Shown piece by piece: positions 37,003 to 45,731 of a stretch of 64,000 nucleotides of DNA; position 1 is the first letter of the stretch, and every line of letters starts with the position of its first letter. Origin of the DNA: Ferriphaselus amnicola (lineage in GTDB: Bacteria > Pseudomonadota > Gammaproteobacteria > Burkholderiales > Gallionellaceae); contig NZ_AP018738.1 of NCBI RefSeq assembly GCF_000974685.2, positions 2,108,001 to 2,172,000 of the forward strand, read 5' to 3'. Both the position numbers and the translations under genes were made by a program. A model generated the notes under the pieces. It had not been told where the DNA came from, ran no database searches, and saw nothing but the letters and a program-made list of their open reading frames with translations.

Positions 37003-40000
37003 TTAGATTTCACTGTCCGCCTTGCCTCGCAACATAGCCTCGAAATCGTCCGGCTGGAGTGGTTTGGCAAAAAGATAACCTTGGGCGTAATCGCAGCCGA
37101 TGTTGCGCAGAAAATCGCGCTGCGCTGCGGTTTCCACTCCCTCCGCAATCACCTTCAGCCCCAGCTTGTGCGCCATCACCACAATCGCCTCGACCAGCGC
37201 CTGATTACCGCTGTCCGTATCTAGGGCGCGAACAAATGCCTGATCGATCTTCAGATAATCGATGTCGAATTTTTGTAGATAGGCCAGCGAAGAGTAGCCC
37301 GTACCAAAGTCATCGATCGCCACTTGAATACCCATATCTCGGAAGCCCAGTAACTGGATCGAGATCGTGGGATCGGCATGCAGCAGCAATCCTTCCGTGA
37401 TTTCGATGATGACGTTACTTCCTGAAAGATCAAGGCGGTGCAGATAGTCTAGCCAAACGCTGGCCGTATCCCTACCACTGTGGAATTGCAACGGCGACAT
37501 GTTGACGCTGATCTGTAACTGGCCGTGATGCAATGGCATCCACTGACTCACTTTGCGCATCGCCTCCTCGAACACCCAGTTACCCATGTCGCTGATAAGG
37601 CCGATCTCCTCTGCCAAGGGAATGAACTCGGCAGGACTGACGAGGCCGCGTACTGGGTGCACCCAACGTAGCAGCGCTTCAGCCTTATGTAGATGGCCAT
37701 CGCTGAGTCGAACGATGGGCTGGAACACGACGTGCAGCTGTTCGAGCTCCATCGCACTGCGTAGTGCATTAGCCAGCTGCAGCCGGTTTTGCGCTGTTTC
37801 TTGTAGCGAGGCGGTAAAGTAAGCGTAGCAGTTCTGACCCGCCGCCTTGGCAGCGTACATCGCTTGATCGGCGTGCTTGACCAAGACCTCCGCATCGAAA
37901 CCATCGTCCGGGAACAGCGCGATGCCAACACTGGCAGAAACGTAAGCGCGCTGTTCGCCTTGCAACTCGAAAGGTTCGGACAGTTTGTCGAGCAGCGCTT
38001 GCGCGATGGTGTCCACATGGGCGGATTCGCTCAAGTTCGGCAAGATGACGGTGAACTCATCGCCCCCCAATCGCGCTACCGTGTCGGTTTCGCGCAAACA
38101 GTCAGAGATGCGCTTAGACGCTTGCACCAACAGCTGATCACCCGCTTCATGACCTAGCGTATCGTTGACCTCCTTAAACCGATCAAGGTCGATGAACAGC
38201 AGCGCCAGCGAGCCGCCGTCGCGTATCGCCTTGCCGATCTCATGCTCCAAGCGGTCGCGAAACATCCGGCGATTGGGCAAAGCGGTAAGCATATCGAAGT
38301 TGGCCTGCCGCCAAATGACCTCTTCCGACTCCTTGCGCTTGCTGATGTCCGAGAACAGAGCGACTCGGCGATGTACAGAACCACCCGGATAGTAGGTCGT
38401 GTTGATGGTCAGCCATTCGGGATAGACCTCACCATTCTTGCGGCGATTCCATATTTCGCCCTGCCAAGAGCCATCTCTATCCAAGTGTTCCCACATCTTT
38501 CGATAGAATTCCTCTGAGTGATTGCCGGAATTCAACAGATGTGGCGTATTCCCTATCGCCTCTTCTACCGTATAGCCTGTCATCGCCGTGAACGCTGGAT
38601 TGACGGCGATGATGCGGTTTTTCGCATCACACACCAGCATGCCTTCGCTGGTATTCTGATACACCAGTTGCGCAAGCTGACCTGCCTCCTCCATCCGCTT
38701 ACGTTCCGTAATGTCCTGCGCACTCGCGAGAACCACTTTTTTCCCGAAATGCTCGGCTGGGTAGAGGTGAACCTCTTTGGGGAATACCTCTCCATTGGCA
38801 CGCACCGCCCAGAATTCGAATGTCTGCGGCTCACCGGCATAAGCCAACGCATGTCGCTCAGCGACTTTATGCAAGTCGTTACGCCCCGGAGCACTGAGAA
38901 GCGCGGGGGTACTGCCGATGAAATATTCACGCGGCTGACCATACATCTTAGCCGCCCCTGCATTCACATCCAGAAAGTAGCCTGCTTCATCAAGCACGTA
39001 GATCGCCTCATCCAAACTATTGAAGATGCCACGATAGCTGCGCTCGCTCTCATCAAGTTGGCGACGATACTGGCTTTGAGTGCGCACATAGACCGCAGTA
39101 CCAATAAATACCAAAATCAACAGTGTGCCGACGGCAATGCCACCTAATTTGAACCAGTTGCGTAGCGCCTCATGGTCTCGGATCTCATCAATCGGCCACA
39201 AAGAGAAAATCTGATACCCACTCTTTTTAAGCAGATACCTGCCAAGCACCATCGGAGTCTCTTGCCCCTGAAGTCGGGTCAACTGGGGGAACGCACGGCT
39301 CCACGGGATCAAGCTCAATTGCGGAAAAGTGTCACGCCGGTAATGTAACAGTCTATGCGCACTCGACAGTCGATTGACTCCGGCCTCTGCCAAGGCAGAC
39401 ATTTCCATCGCTTTGTTCTGAGACAGGATCACTACGCCATGATCATCCACCAAGAATGTGTTGTCTCGCTGCACTAGATAAGCAAGCTGATCCAGATTTC
39501 GCTTGCCCACCACCGCTCCGATGAATTTACCCTTGCCTATGATCGGCGCAGAGAAATATAAACCCGCTTTCGCACTTACCTTACCCATCGCGTATTGCTG
39601 ACCTTGCTGACCCTGCTGCGCCATTTGGAAGTATTGTCGGTCAGCGAAGTTAGTACCGACAAACTGATCTGATTCACCGGCATTACTGGAAGCGATGCAA
39701 TCCCCTGCCGCATTCACCACAAAGATCGCATCCAAACTGACCGCATTCGCTGCGACTTTCAGCTCCCGACTCAATCTAGCAAGCGGTCCATCGTTGCCCC
39801 AACGTTCGATATTGGCAGTGCGCCCCAAGCTTGAAGGCTGCACGTCACTGCCGAAGCGATTCAGCGCAGCAAAGACCTCCGCTGACTGTGACAAGTATTG
39901 AGTGATGCCCTCTATCGTTTCCAACCGGCGTTCCAGCACACTACCGATACTGTTGGCATCTTGCTTGGCGCGCATCTGGCTATCTGCGATCAACTCCTCA

Positions 40001-40179
40001 TTGATGCGATCAAAATACAGATCCGTCACCTGTGCGACCACCCCACCCCAGATCAGTACGATCACGACCAGCGCAACGAGCCAAGCTACAGGAATTTCCG
40101 CCACAGACGGGTACTCCACTGGACGCAAGGGCTTCTTGGTCGCAGCAGATACGTTGGCAGAAGAGGTTGAGTGAAACAT
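37003..40179 (-). CDS. Membrane Cache-PAS-PAS-GGDEF-EAL c-di-GMP protein
   Basis: A 1058-residue sensor. A first membrane helix (about 31-50) is followed by a large periplasmic Cache-type domain (to about 345; FVVNAAGDCIASSNAGESDQ), a second helix (about 346-366), two PAS domains (about 380-500 and 505-630), GGDEF (about 640-795; motif VARLGGDEFTVIL intact) and EAL (about 810-1050; KAEALLRWVHP, with DDFGTGYSSLAYL). Both cyclase and phosphodiesterase motifs look complete, so net activity cannot be predicted. It sits 51 bp after the LRR-kinase gene and is probably the last gene of that operon. Ligand unknown. Confidence 0.92.
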   Translation of the reverse strand: MFHSTSSANVSAATKKPLRPVEYPSVAEIPVAWLVALVVIVLIWGGVVAQVTDLYFDRINEELIADSQMRAKQDANSIGSVLERRLETIEGITQYLSQSAEVFAALNRFGSDVQPSSLGRTANIERWGNDGPLARLSRELKVAANAVSLDAIFVVNAAGDCIASSNAGESDQFVGTNFADRQYFQMAQQGQQGQQYAMGKVSAKAGLYFSAPIIGKGKFIGAVVGKRNLDQLAYLVQRDNTFLVDDHGVVILSQNKAMEMSALAEAGVNRLSSAHRLLHYRRDTFPQLSLIPWSRAFPQLTRLQGQETPMVLGRYLLKKSGYQIFSLWPIDEIRDHEALRNWFKLGGIAVGTLLILVFIGTAVYVRTQSQYRRQLDESERSYRGIFNSLDEAIYVLDEAGYFLDVNAGAAKMYGQPREYFIGSTPALLSAPGRNDLHKVAERHALAYAGEPQTFEFWAVRANGEVFPKEVHLYPAEHFGKKVVLASAQDITERKRMEEAGQLAQLVYQNTSEGMLVCDAKNRIIAVNPAFTAMTGYTVEEAIGNTPHLLNSGNHSEEFYRKMWEHLDRDGSWQGEIWNRRKNGEVYPEWLTINTTYYPGGSVHRRVALFSDISKRKESEEVIWRQANFDMLTALPNRRMFRDRLEHEIGKAIRDGGSLALLFIDLDRFKEVNDTLGHEAGDQLLVQASKRISDCLRETDTVARLGGDEFTVILPNLSESAHVDTIAQALLDKLSEPFELQGEQRAYVSASVGIALFPDDGFDAEVLVKHADQAMYAAKAAGQNCYAYFTASLQETAQNRLQLANALRSAMELEQLHVVFQPIVRLSDGHLHKAEALLRWVHPVRGLVSPAEFIPLAEEIGLISDMGNWVFEEAMRKVSQWMPLHHGQLQISVNMSPLQFHSGRDTASVWLDYLHRLDLSGSNVIIEITEGLLLHADPTISIQLLGFRDMGIQVAIDDFGTGYSSLAYLQKFDIDYLKIDQAFVRALDTDSGNQALVEAIVVMAHKLGLKVIAEGVETAAQRDFLRNIGCDYAQGYLFAKPLQPDDFEAMLRGKADSEI

Positions 40180-40230
40180 AGAAATTAGCGGTAACGACGT
40201 AGTAGAAAGTTTACTCTCAAGTCCAGCAAC

Positions 40231-41580
40231 TCACATGGTTCCATCCTCCCTCCCATCTGATGAGTTCGGTAGCTTACCCCCCCACTTTCCCAGCTCCGCG
40301 CTTATCTCTTGAAAAAGTGGTCTTGCTCCAACGTCCCCGCTATCGCAACGCCGCTGCAAATCCCACAACGCGTCTAACTCAGCCGCTGGCGCGTCGCACC
40401 GTGCCAGCAACTCTTCCAACAGACAGACGAAAGCGCGCACTTCTAGACGTTGCAGACCGAGAGCGAGCGGCGGATCTGAGAGAGGCAAGAACGATGCCGC
40501 TCCGAAATCACCCAGCAGCGCATCCCCCTGCGGATTCCACAGAATGTTGTGGGCGTACAGGTCGCCGTGCATCACGCCTTGCGCGTGCAGGTGTTCGACC
40601 ACGGCAGCGATGCCAAGGGCAAGATCGAGCACGACGCGCACGCTGAAGCGTGTCTCGGCTGGATAGATGTCGCGGGTGCAGGAGGCCAGACTGGGCGGCC
40701 CGGCGAGGTTACGAAAGCTGGGGTCGATCAGCGACATCACCAAGCCGGGTGTAGCTTCGGGATGCCCACTGAGTTTGCCGACCACTGGGATCAAGCCGGG
40801 ATGCGCGCCAGCGGCGAGACAAGCGGCTTTTTCGCTGCGCGGCAGGCCGTCGCTGGTGAGTGCACCCTTGAACATCTTCACCGCCACCGCGCCCTGCGCG
40901 TGCCGCTCAGCACGGTAGATCACACCAGATGCGCCCTCGCCCAGCGCGTGCTGCAACTCCAGCGTATGCCACTCGACCGGCGTGATATGCAGATTCTTCA
41001 TCGCAGCGGCTTCACTGGCATCGCTGCACGGGTTGCCGGAATACGCCAGCCAAGCCAGACGCGGTAGGGCAAGCAGCCAATCGGGCAGATGCTCAAAGCG
41101 GTTGGCGGCGATGCGTAGCAGCTCCAAGTTTTGACACGCCGCCAGTTCGTCAGGCAGGTGCGTCAACTGGTTGCCCGCCAACATGAGTTTTTGCAGTCGC
41201 GCGCAACGACCCAACTCAGGCGGTATCTCGCGCAAGCGGTTGTCGGTGAGAATCAGCCAGCGCAGCTTCTCCGGTAGCGCGGCAGCGGGCAGTTCCTCGA
41301 TCTGATTGGCTTTGAAGCCGACCATCTCCAGATGCGGGCAGCGCCCCAGCACCTCAGGCACGCGAGTGAAACGATTGTCCGAGCAGAAGATGACGCGCAG
41401 CTTGTGCAGCCGGGACAGATCGTCGGGCAGGCTGGACAGCGAGTTGCCAGACAGATTGAGTATCTCTAGCGAATCCGCCAGATCAAAGATATCGCGCGGG
41501 AATTCGGTCAGGCCCTCAGCAAGATCGAGACGCTGGATGCCAGTCAGTTCGCCAGCGCGCAGGGATGAAAGTGTGTGCAT
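40231..41580 (-). CDS. Leucine-rich-repeat protein with C-terminal protein kinase domain
   Basis: A 449-residue fusion. Residues about 13-185 hold about seven leucine-rich repeats of ~23 residues (LEILNLSGNSLSSLP; LRWLILTDNRLREIP; LQKLMLAGNQLTHLP). Residues about 208-430 are a Hanks-type kinase: glycine loop GEGASG (214-219), VAVK lysine K235, catalytic loop HGDLYAHN (338-345) and DFG (358-360). The usual HRD arginine is glycine, a non-RD kinase, but the catalytic Asp and Asn are kept, so activity is plausible. No membrane segment. It follows bacteriohemerythrin by 9 bp. Eukaryote-like in layout, but similar LRR-kinases are known in some proteobacteria. Confidence 0.88.
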   Translation of the reverse strand: MHTLSSLRAGELTGIQRLDLAEGLTEFPRDIFDLADSLEILNLSGNSLSSLPDDLSRLHKLRVIFCSDNRFTRVPEVLGRCPHLEMVGFKANQIEELPAAALPEKLRWLILTDNRLREIPPELGRCARLQKLMLAGNQLTHLPDELAACQNLELLRIAANRFEHLPDWLLALPRLAWLAYSGNPCSDASEAAAMKNLHITPVEWHTLELQHALGEGASGVIYRAERHAQGAVAVKMFKGALTSDGLPRSEKAACLAAGAHPGLIPVVGKLSGHPEATPGLVMSLIDPSFRNLAGPPSLASCTRDIYPAETRFSVRVVLDLALGIAAVVEHLHAQGVMHGDLYAHNILWNPQGDALLGDFGAASFLPLSDPPLALGLQRLEVRAFVCLLEELLARCDAPAAELDALWDLQRRCDSGDVGARPLFQEISAELGKWGGKLPNSSDGREDGTM

Positions 41581-41594
41581 GGTAGAAGCCTACC
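41581..41594 (-). promoter_or_regulatory. Hairpin over the bacteriohemerythrin stop and LRR-kinase ribosome site
   Basis: On the minus strand GGTAG-GCTT-CTACC lies directly before the LRR-kinase ATG. Its 5' arm contains the TAG stop of bacteriohemerythrin and the only TAGG-type ribosome site, so a terminating ribosome would open the hairpin. Translational coupling is inferred. Confidence 0.4.
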
Positions 41595-42027
41595 GCAAAT
41601 ACAGGGCATAGCAATCCTCCGCGATGGGTCGGAATTGGGACTCTCTGACAAATTGAGCGATCTTCATATCTTCACTGACCACATGATTGGCGACCCATGT
41701 GTGGATCACTTCCAGAATATCTTCAGGCGACTCTAGCTGACGATTGATCTTGGCGATGAAGATATTCAACTGAGACAACAGTTCGGAGTGGATCTTCTCG
41801 TGCTGACGCAACTCTGGGTAATGTAATTCCGCCATCAGATTCTCTTCGCTCAAAAAATGGAACTCGGTAAATTTCTTGATCTCCAGAAGGATACCCATGA
41901 TCACTTTGTGCTCCAGTTTGTTCACCACCGCAATATGTAATTTACGCAACAACAACACCAGCATCCGATGCTGGGTGTCGATCATCTCATTCCCGATCTC
42001 AAGTTCTTTTTTCCAGCATATCAGCAT
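41590..42027 (-). CDS. Bacteriohemerythrin
   Basis: A 145-residue single-domain hemerythrin. The iron-ligand pattern is visible in order: IGNEMIDTQHRMLVLLL, FTEFHFLSEENLMAEL, LRQHEKIHSELL and TWVANHVVSEDMKIAQF. Bacteriohemerythrins bind O2 reversibly at a di-iron site and serve oxygen delivery or sensing. I chose the ATG at 42027, with AGAGGAA 7 bp upstream; earlier in-frame starts overlap the HDAC gene. It lies between the HDAC-family gene (25 bp) and the LRR-kinase gene (9 bp) on one strand. Confidence 0.9.
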   Translation of the reverse strand: MLICWKKELEIGNEMIDTQHRMLVLLLRKLHIAVVNKLEHKVIMGILLEIKKFTEFHFLSEENLMAELHYPELRQHEKIHSELLSQLNIFIAKINRQLESPEDILEVIHTWVANHVVSEDMKIAQFVRESQFRPIAEDCYALYLR

Positions 42028-42052
42028 GATAGATTCCTCTATGTCCATCGAG

Positions 42053-42976
42053 TCACAGCCCACTCAACACCTTCACATGAGTCATCACGCTGCGGCCCAA
42101 GGCGTGTAGTTCATAACCGCCTTCCAACACCGAGACGATGCGCCGTTGCGCATATTTCTCTGCGATGAGTTTCAGTTCGGTCGTCACCCAAGCGTAATCT
42201 GGCTCACTCAGGCGCAGCATGGACATATCGTCGTCGCGGTGGGCATCGAAACCGGCGGAGATGAAGATCATCTCCGGCTTGAATGCCTCCAGCGCAGACA
42301 GCCAATGCTCGGTGACCGCCGCGCGAAATTCGCTACCACCTGCGCCCGCCGCCAATGGCACGTTGATGATGTGCTCGTTGCCTGAGTCCGCGCCACTATC
42401 GGGATAGAACGGATGCTGAAAGGTCGAGCACAACATGACGCGCGGATCGTTGCGAAAAATGTCCTCAGTACCATTGCCGTGATGCACGTCGAAATCCGCG
42501 ATGGCAACACGCTTCAGGCCGTGATGCTCCAGCGCGTGCGCCGCGCCTACAGCGACGTTATTGAATAGGCAGAAACCCATCGCCCGAGCACGCTCGGCGT
42601 GATGACCGGGAGGACGCACGCCGCAAAAAGCGTTCTCAACCTTGCCCGTCATCACCAAATCGACCGCCAGTACTGCCGCCCCCGCTGCACGCAGCGCAGC
42701 CTGATAAGTATAGGGATTCATCGCAGTATCGCCATCGATGTGAACGATACCTTGCGCGGGCGAGGTAGCCGCAACATGGTCAAGATGAGCCGCATCATGC
42801 ACATGCAATAACTGCTCGCGTGTTGCTTCGGGGGCATCGTGATGTTGCAGATAATCCATCAAGCCGGAGGCGATCAACTGATCTTCGATGGCGTGGATGC
42901 GCGCCGGACATTCTGGATGATGTATACCCATATCGTGTTTAAGACAAAGCGGGTGGCTGATATAGGCAGTTTGCAA
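42053..42976 (-). CDS. Histone deacetylase family (class II HDAC-like) deacetylase
   Basis: A 307-residue amidohydrolase. Signatures are HDMGIHHPECPARIHAIEDQ near the start, RPPGHHAERARAMGFCLFNN (paired active-site His at 125-126) and IADFDVHHGNGTEDIF with zinc ligands D163 and H165; ISAGFDAHRDDDM carries the third zinc-binding Asp. Start is a TTG at 42976, with GGAG 6 bp upstream and LQTAYISHP as the conserved N-terminus; the ATG at 43060 lies in the divergent gene. Family members remove acetyl groups from lysines or polyamines. It is divergent from an acetyltransferase gene only 76 bp away. Confidence 0.9.
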   Translation of the reverse strand: MQTAYISHPLCLKHDMGIHHPECPARIHAIEDQLIASGLMDYLQHHDAPEATREQLLHVHDAAHLDHVAATSPAQGIVHIDGDTAMNPYTYQAALRAAGAAVLAVDLVMTGKVENAFCGVRPPGHHAERARAMGFCLFNNVAVGAAHALEHHGLKRVAIADFDVHHGNGTEDIFRNDPRVMLCSTFQHPFYPDSGADSGNEHIINVPLAAGAGGSEFRAAVTEHWLSALEAFKPEMIFISAGFDAHRDDDMSMLRLSEPDYAWVTTELKLIAEKYAQRRIVSVLEGGYELHALGRSVMTHVKVLSGL

Positions 42977-43012
42977 ATAGCTCTCCGTAAAAATCTGGCA
43001 ACGTGACGGTGC

Positions 43013-43018
43013 TATGAT
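43013..43018 (+). promoter_or_regulatory. Extended -10 element of the acetyltransferase gene
   Basis: TATGAT preceded by TGC (extended -10) lies 34 bp before the ATG at 43053 in the 76-bp divergent gap to the HDAC gene. No -35 is seen, which extended -10 promoters can tolerate. Confidence 0.4.
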
Positions 43019-43052
43019 AGCGGCCAATACTTCCTCGCAACAGCACAAAATC

Positions 43053-45731
43053 ATGGGCAAACACTACCTCAACCCATTGTTCGCACCCAAATCGGTCGCC
43101 GTATTTGGTGCCAGTGACCGCATTGATGCCGTGGGACAGATCGTATTCCAGAATATGCTGGAGAGCAGCTTCAAAGGTGCTCTGTTCCCCATCAACGCCA
43201 AAAGTACTGAGATTCAAGGACAACGCGCTTACGCGAGCTTGGCCGACATCGAGGAGCCAGTCGAGTTGGTGGTGATTGCCACACCTCCCCACACGGTCCC
43301 CGGCATTATTGAGGACTGTGGCGTCCACGGTGTAAAAGCAGCAGTCATCATCACCGCCGGATTCGCCGAAGCAGGTACAGCCGGCGTGAAGCTAGAAAAG
43401 GAGTTGGTCGAAACCGCCCGCCGTTACGGCATTCGACTGGTAGGACCGAATTGCTTGGGCATCATGCGCCCATCCATCGGACTGAACGCCACGTTCAACA
43501 AGGGCGGCGTGAAAGCGGGCAACATCGCCTTCGTCTCCCAGTCCGGCGCACTGTGCACCGCTATTCTGGACTGGGCGCACAGCAACGATGTGGGATTCTC
43601 CAGCGTGGTGTCGATGGGATCCTCCACGGATGTCGATTTCGGCGAAATCCTTGACTACCTCGTCTCCGATCCGCAGACGCAAAGCATCCTGATGTACATC
43701 GAGGGCATCCGCAATGCGCGCAGTTTTATGAGTGCGCTCCGCGCTGCGGCGCGCATCAAACCGGTGATTCTGGTCAAGGTCGGTCGCCATGCGGCAGGTT
43801 CCAAAGCGGCAATGTCGCACACCGCCTCGCTGGTGGGTGCGGACGATGTGTTCGATGCCGCCGTCAATCGCGCCGGAGTGATCCGTGTGCAAACCATCAC
43901 TCAGCTATTCACGGCAGCGAAGGCGCTGTCGTGCGGCTTCCGTCCAGTCGGCAACCGCCTCGCCATCGTCACCAATGGCGGTGGCCCCGGCGTGATGGCG
44001 ACTGACCGTGCCGTCGATCTGGGGCTGACCATGGCTACGCTCTCCGATGCCACCATCGACTACCTGAATCAGCATCTGCCGCCAAATTGGCCGCATGCCA
44101 ATCCTGTGGATGTCATCGGCGATGCGCAGGCAGACCGCTACCACCACGCGGTCAAAGCCTGTCTCGAGGACGAGAATGTGGACGGCGTGCTGGCTATCCT
44201 CACGCCGCAAGCGATGACCAAACCACTGGCCTCGGCACAAGCGCTGATCGAATTGACGAACACGCACAGCAAACCCTTGCTGACCTGTTGGATGGGTGAA
44301 TCGCAAGTAGCCGATGCCCGCGAAGCATTCAACCTCGCACACCGCCCGCACTTCCGCACCCCTGAGCCAGCAGTTGAAGTGTTCGCTCACCTCTCCGCCT
44401 ACTACCGCAACCAAAAGCTGCTGATGCAAATGCCAGGGCCATCTTCGCATCACATCGAGCCCGATGTGGAAAGCGCGAACCTGATCATCGAAGGCGCGAT
44501 GCAGGAACGCCGCAAGGTGCTGACCGAGATGGAATCCAAGGCGCTGCTTGCCGCCTTCCACATTCCCGTCGCCAAAACCATGGTCGCGCACTCGCCCAAT
44601 GAGGCGCTGTTGATCGCCCAACAACTCGGCTTCCCCGTGGCCATGAAAATCAATTCGCACGACATCAGCCACAAGAGTGATGCCGGTGGCGTAATGCTCA
44701 ATCTTAGCAATGCCCACGAGGTACGCGCAGCCTATCAGCAGATCATCGACAACGTATCGCGCAAGCTTCCCCAAGCTAAGTTGGACGGCATCTCGATCGA
44801 GCCGATGGTAGTGAAGCCGAATGGCCGCGAACTGATGATAGGCGTGACCAGCGATCCGGTGTTCGGCCCGGTCATCACCTTCGGTGCGGGCGGCACGACC
44901 GTCGAGATCATGGGCGACCGCGCCGTGGCCTTGCCACCGTTGAATGGCTTCCTCGTCAAGGAGCTGGTTCGCGAAACGCGCATCGCCAAGATGTTGAAAG
45001 CGTTCCGCAACATGCCACCTGCGAACATGGAAGCACTGGAAGACGTGTTGCTACGGGTTTCGGAAATGGTGTGCGAGCTGCCACTCATCAAGGAAATGGA
45101 CATCAATCCCTTGATTCTCGACGAGCACGGCGCACTGGCCGCCGATGCGCGCGTGGTGGTCGAGTTCCGCCAACCGAGCGCTGATCGCTATGCTCACATG
45201 GCGATCTACCCCTACCCCACCCACCTCGTCAACGAGTGGCAACTGGCCGACGGCACCGAGCTGACCATCCGCCCGATCCGCCCAGAAGATGCTGAGTTGG
45301 TACAAAGATTCGTGCGCGACCTATCGGATGAATCCAAGTATTTCCGCTTCATGAACAGCGTGCAAGAACTCACCGAGACCATGCTGGTGCGTTTCACCCA
45401 GATTGACTACAGCCGCGAGATGGCGCTGGTTGCGATGACGGAAGAGCACGGACAAGAAGTCGAGCTTGGTGTTGCGCGCTATGCCACCAACCCTGATGGC
45501 CTCTCCTGCGAATTCGCACTGGTCGTCGCCGACAACCTCACCGGCAAAGGCTTGGGGCAGAAGTTGATGACATCGCTGATGGAAGCCGCCCGCAATATGG
45601 GACTCCGCACCATCGAAGGCGAGGTGCTGAACAACAACCACAACATGCTAAAACTAATGACCCGCTTAGGTTTTACCATACAGGTCAGCCAGGAAGATCA
45701 CACCATTATGAAGGTCAGCAAGGCGTTGTGA
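43053..45731 (+). CDS. Bifunctional NDP-forming acyl-CoA synthetase/GNAT acetyltransferase (Pat-like)
   Basis: An 892-residue multidomain protein. Order: CoA-binding Rossmann domain (about 1-130; FAPKSVAVFGASDR), succinyl-CoA-ligase-like domains (about 145-440) with the phospho-acceptor-type His256 in AAMSHTASLVGADDV, ATP-grasp domain (about 480-700; FPVAMKINSHDISHKSDAGG), then GNAT (about 725-890; GKGLGQKLMTSLMEAARNMG). This is the architecture of Pat/YfiQ lysine acetyltransferases, which use acetyl-CoA to acetylate enzymes such as acetyl-CoA synthetase. The ATG at 43053 (MGKHYLNP) fits homologues better than 43014. Divergent from the HDAC gene; its stop abuts the convergent phytochelatin synthase stop (TGATCA). 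Confidence 0.9.
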   Translation: MGKHYLNPLFAPKSVAVFGASDRIDAVGQIVFQNMLESSFKGALFPINAKSTEIQGQRAYASLADIEEPVELVVIATPPHTVPGIIEDCGVHGVKAAVIITAGFAEAGTAGVKLEKELVETARRYGIRLVGPNCLGIMRPSIGLNATFNKGGVKAGNIAFVSQSGALCTAILDWAHSNDVGFSSVVSMGSSTDVDFGEILDYLVSDPQTQSILMYIEGIRNARSFMSALRAAARIKPVILVKVGRHAAGSKAAMSHTASLVGADDVFDAAVNRAGVIRVQTITQLFTAAKALSCGFRPVGNRLAIVTNGGGPGVMATDRAVDLGLTMATLSDATIDYLNQHLPPNWPHANPVDVIGDAQADRYHHAVKACLEDENVDGVLAILTPQAMTKPLASAQALIELTNTHSKPLLTCWMGESQVADAREAFNLAHRPHFRTPEPAVEVFAHLSAYYRNQKLLMQMPGPSSHHIEPDVESANLIIEGAMQERRKVLTEMESKALLAAFHIPVAKTMVAHSPNEALLIAQQLGFPVAMKINSHDISHKSDAGGVMLNLSNAHEVRAAYQQIIDNVSRKLPQAKLDGISIEPMVVKPNGRELMIGVTSDPVFGPVITFGAGGTTVEIMGDRAVALPPLNGFLVKELVRETRIAKMLKAFRNMPPANMEALEDVLLRVSEMVCELPLIKEMDINPLILDEHGALAADARVVVEFRQPSADRYAHMAIYPYPTHLVNEWQLADGTELTIRPIRPEDAELVQRFVRDLSDESKYFRFMNSVQELTETMLVRFTQIDYSREMALVAMTEEHGQEVELGVARYATNPDGLSCEFALVVADNLTGKGLGQKLMTSLMEAARNMGLRTIEGEVLNNNHNMLKLMTRLGFTIQVSQEDHTIMKVSKAL

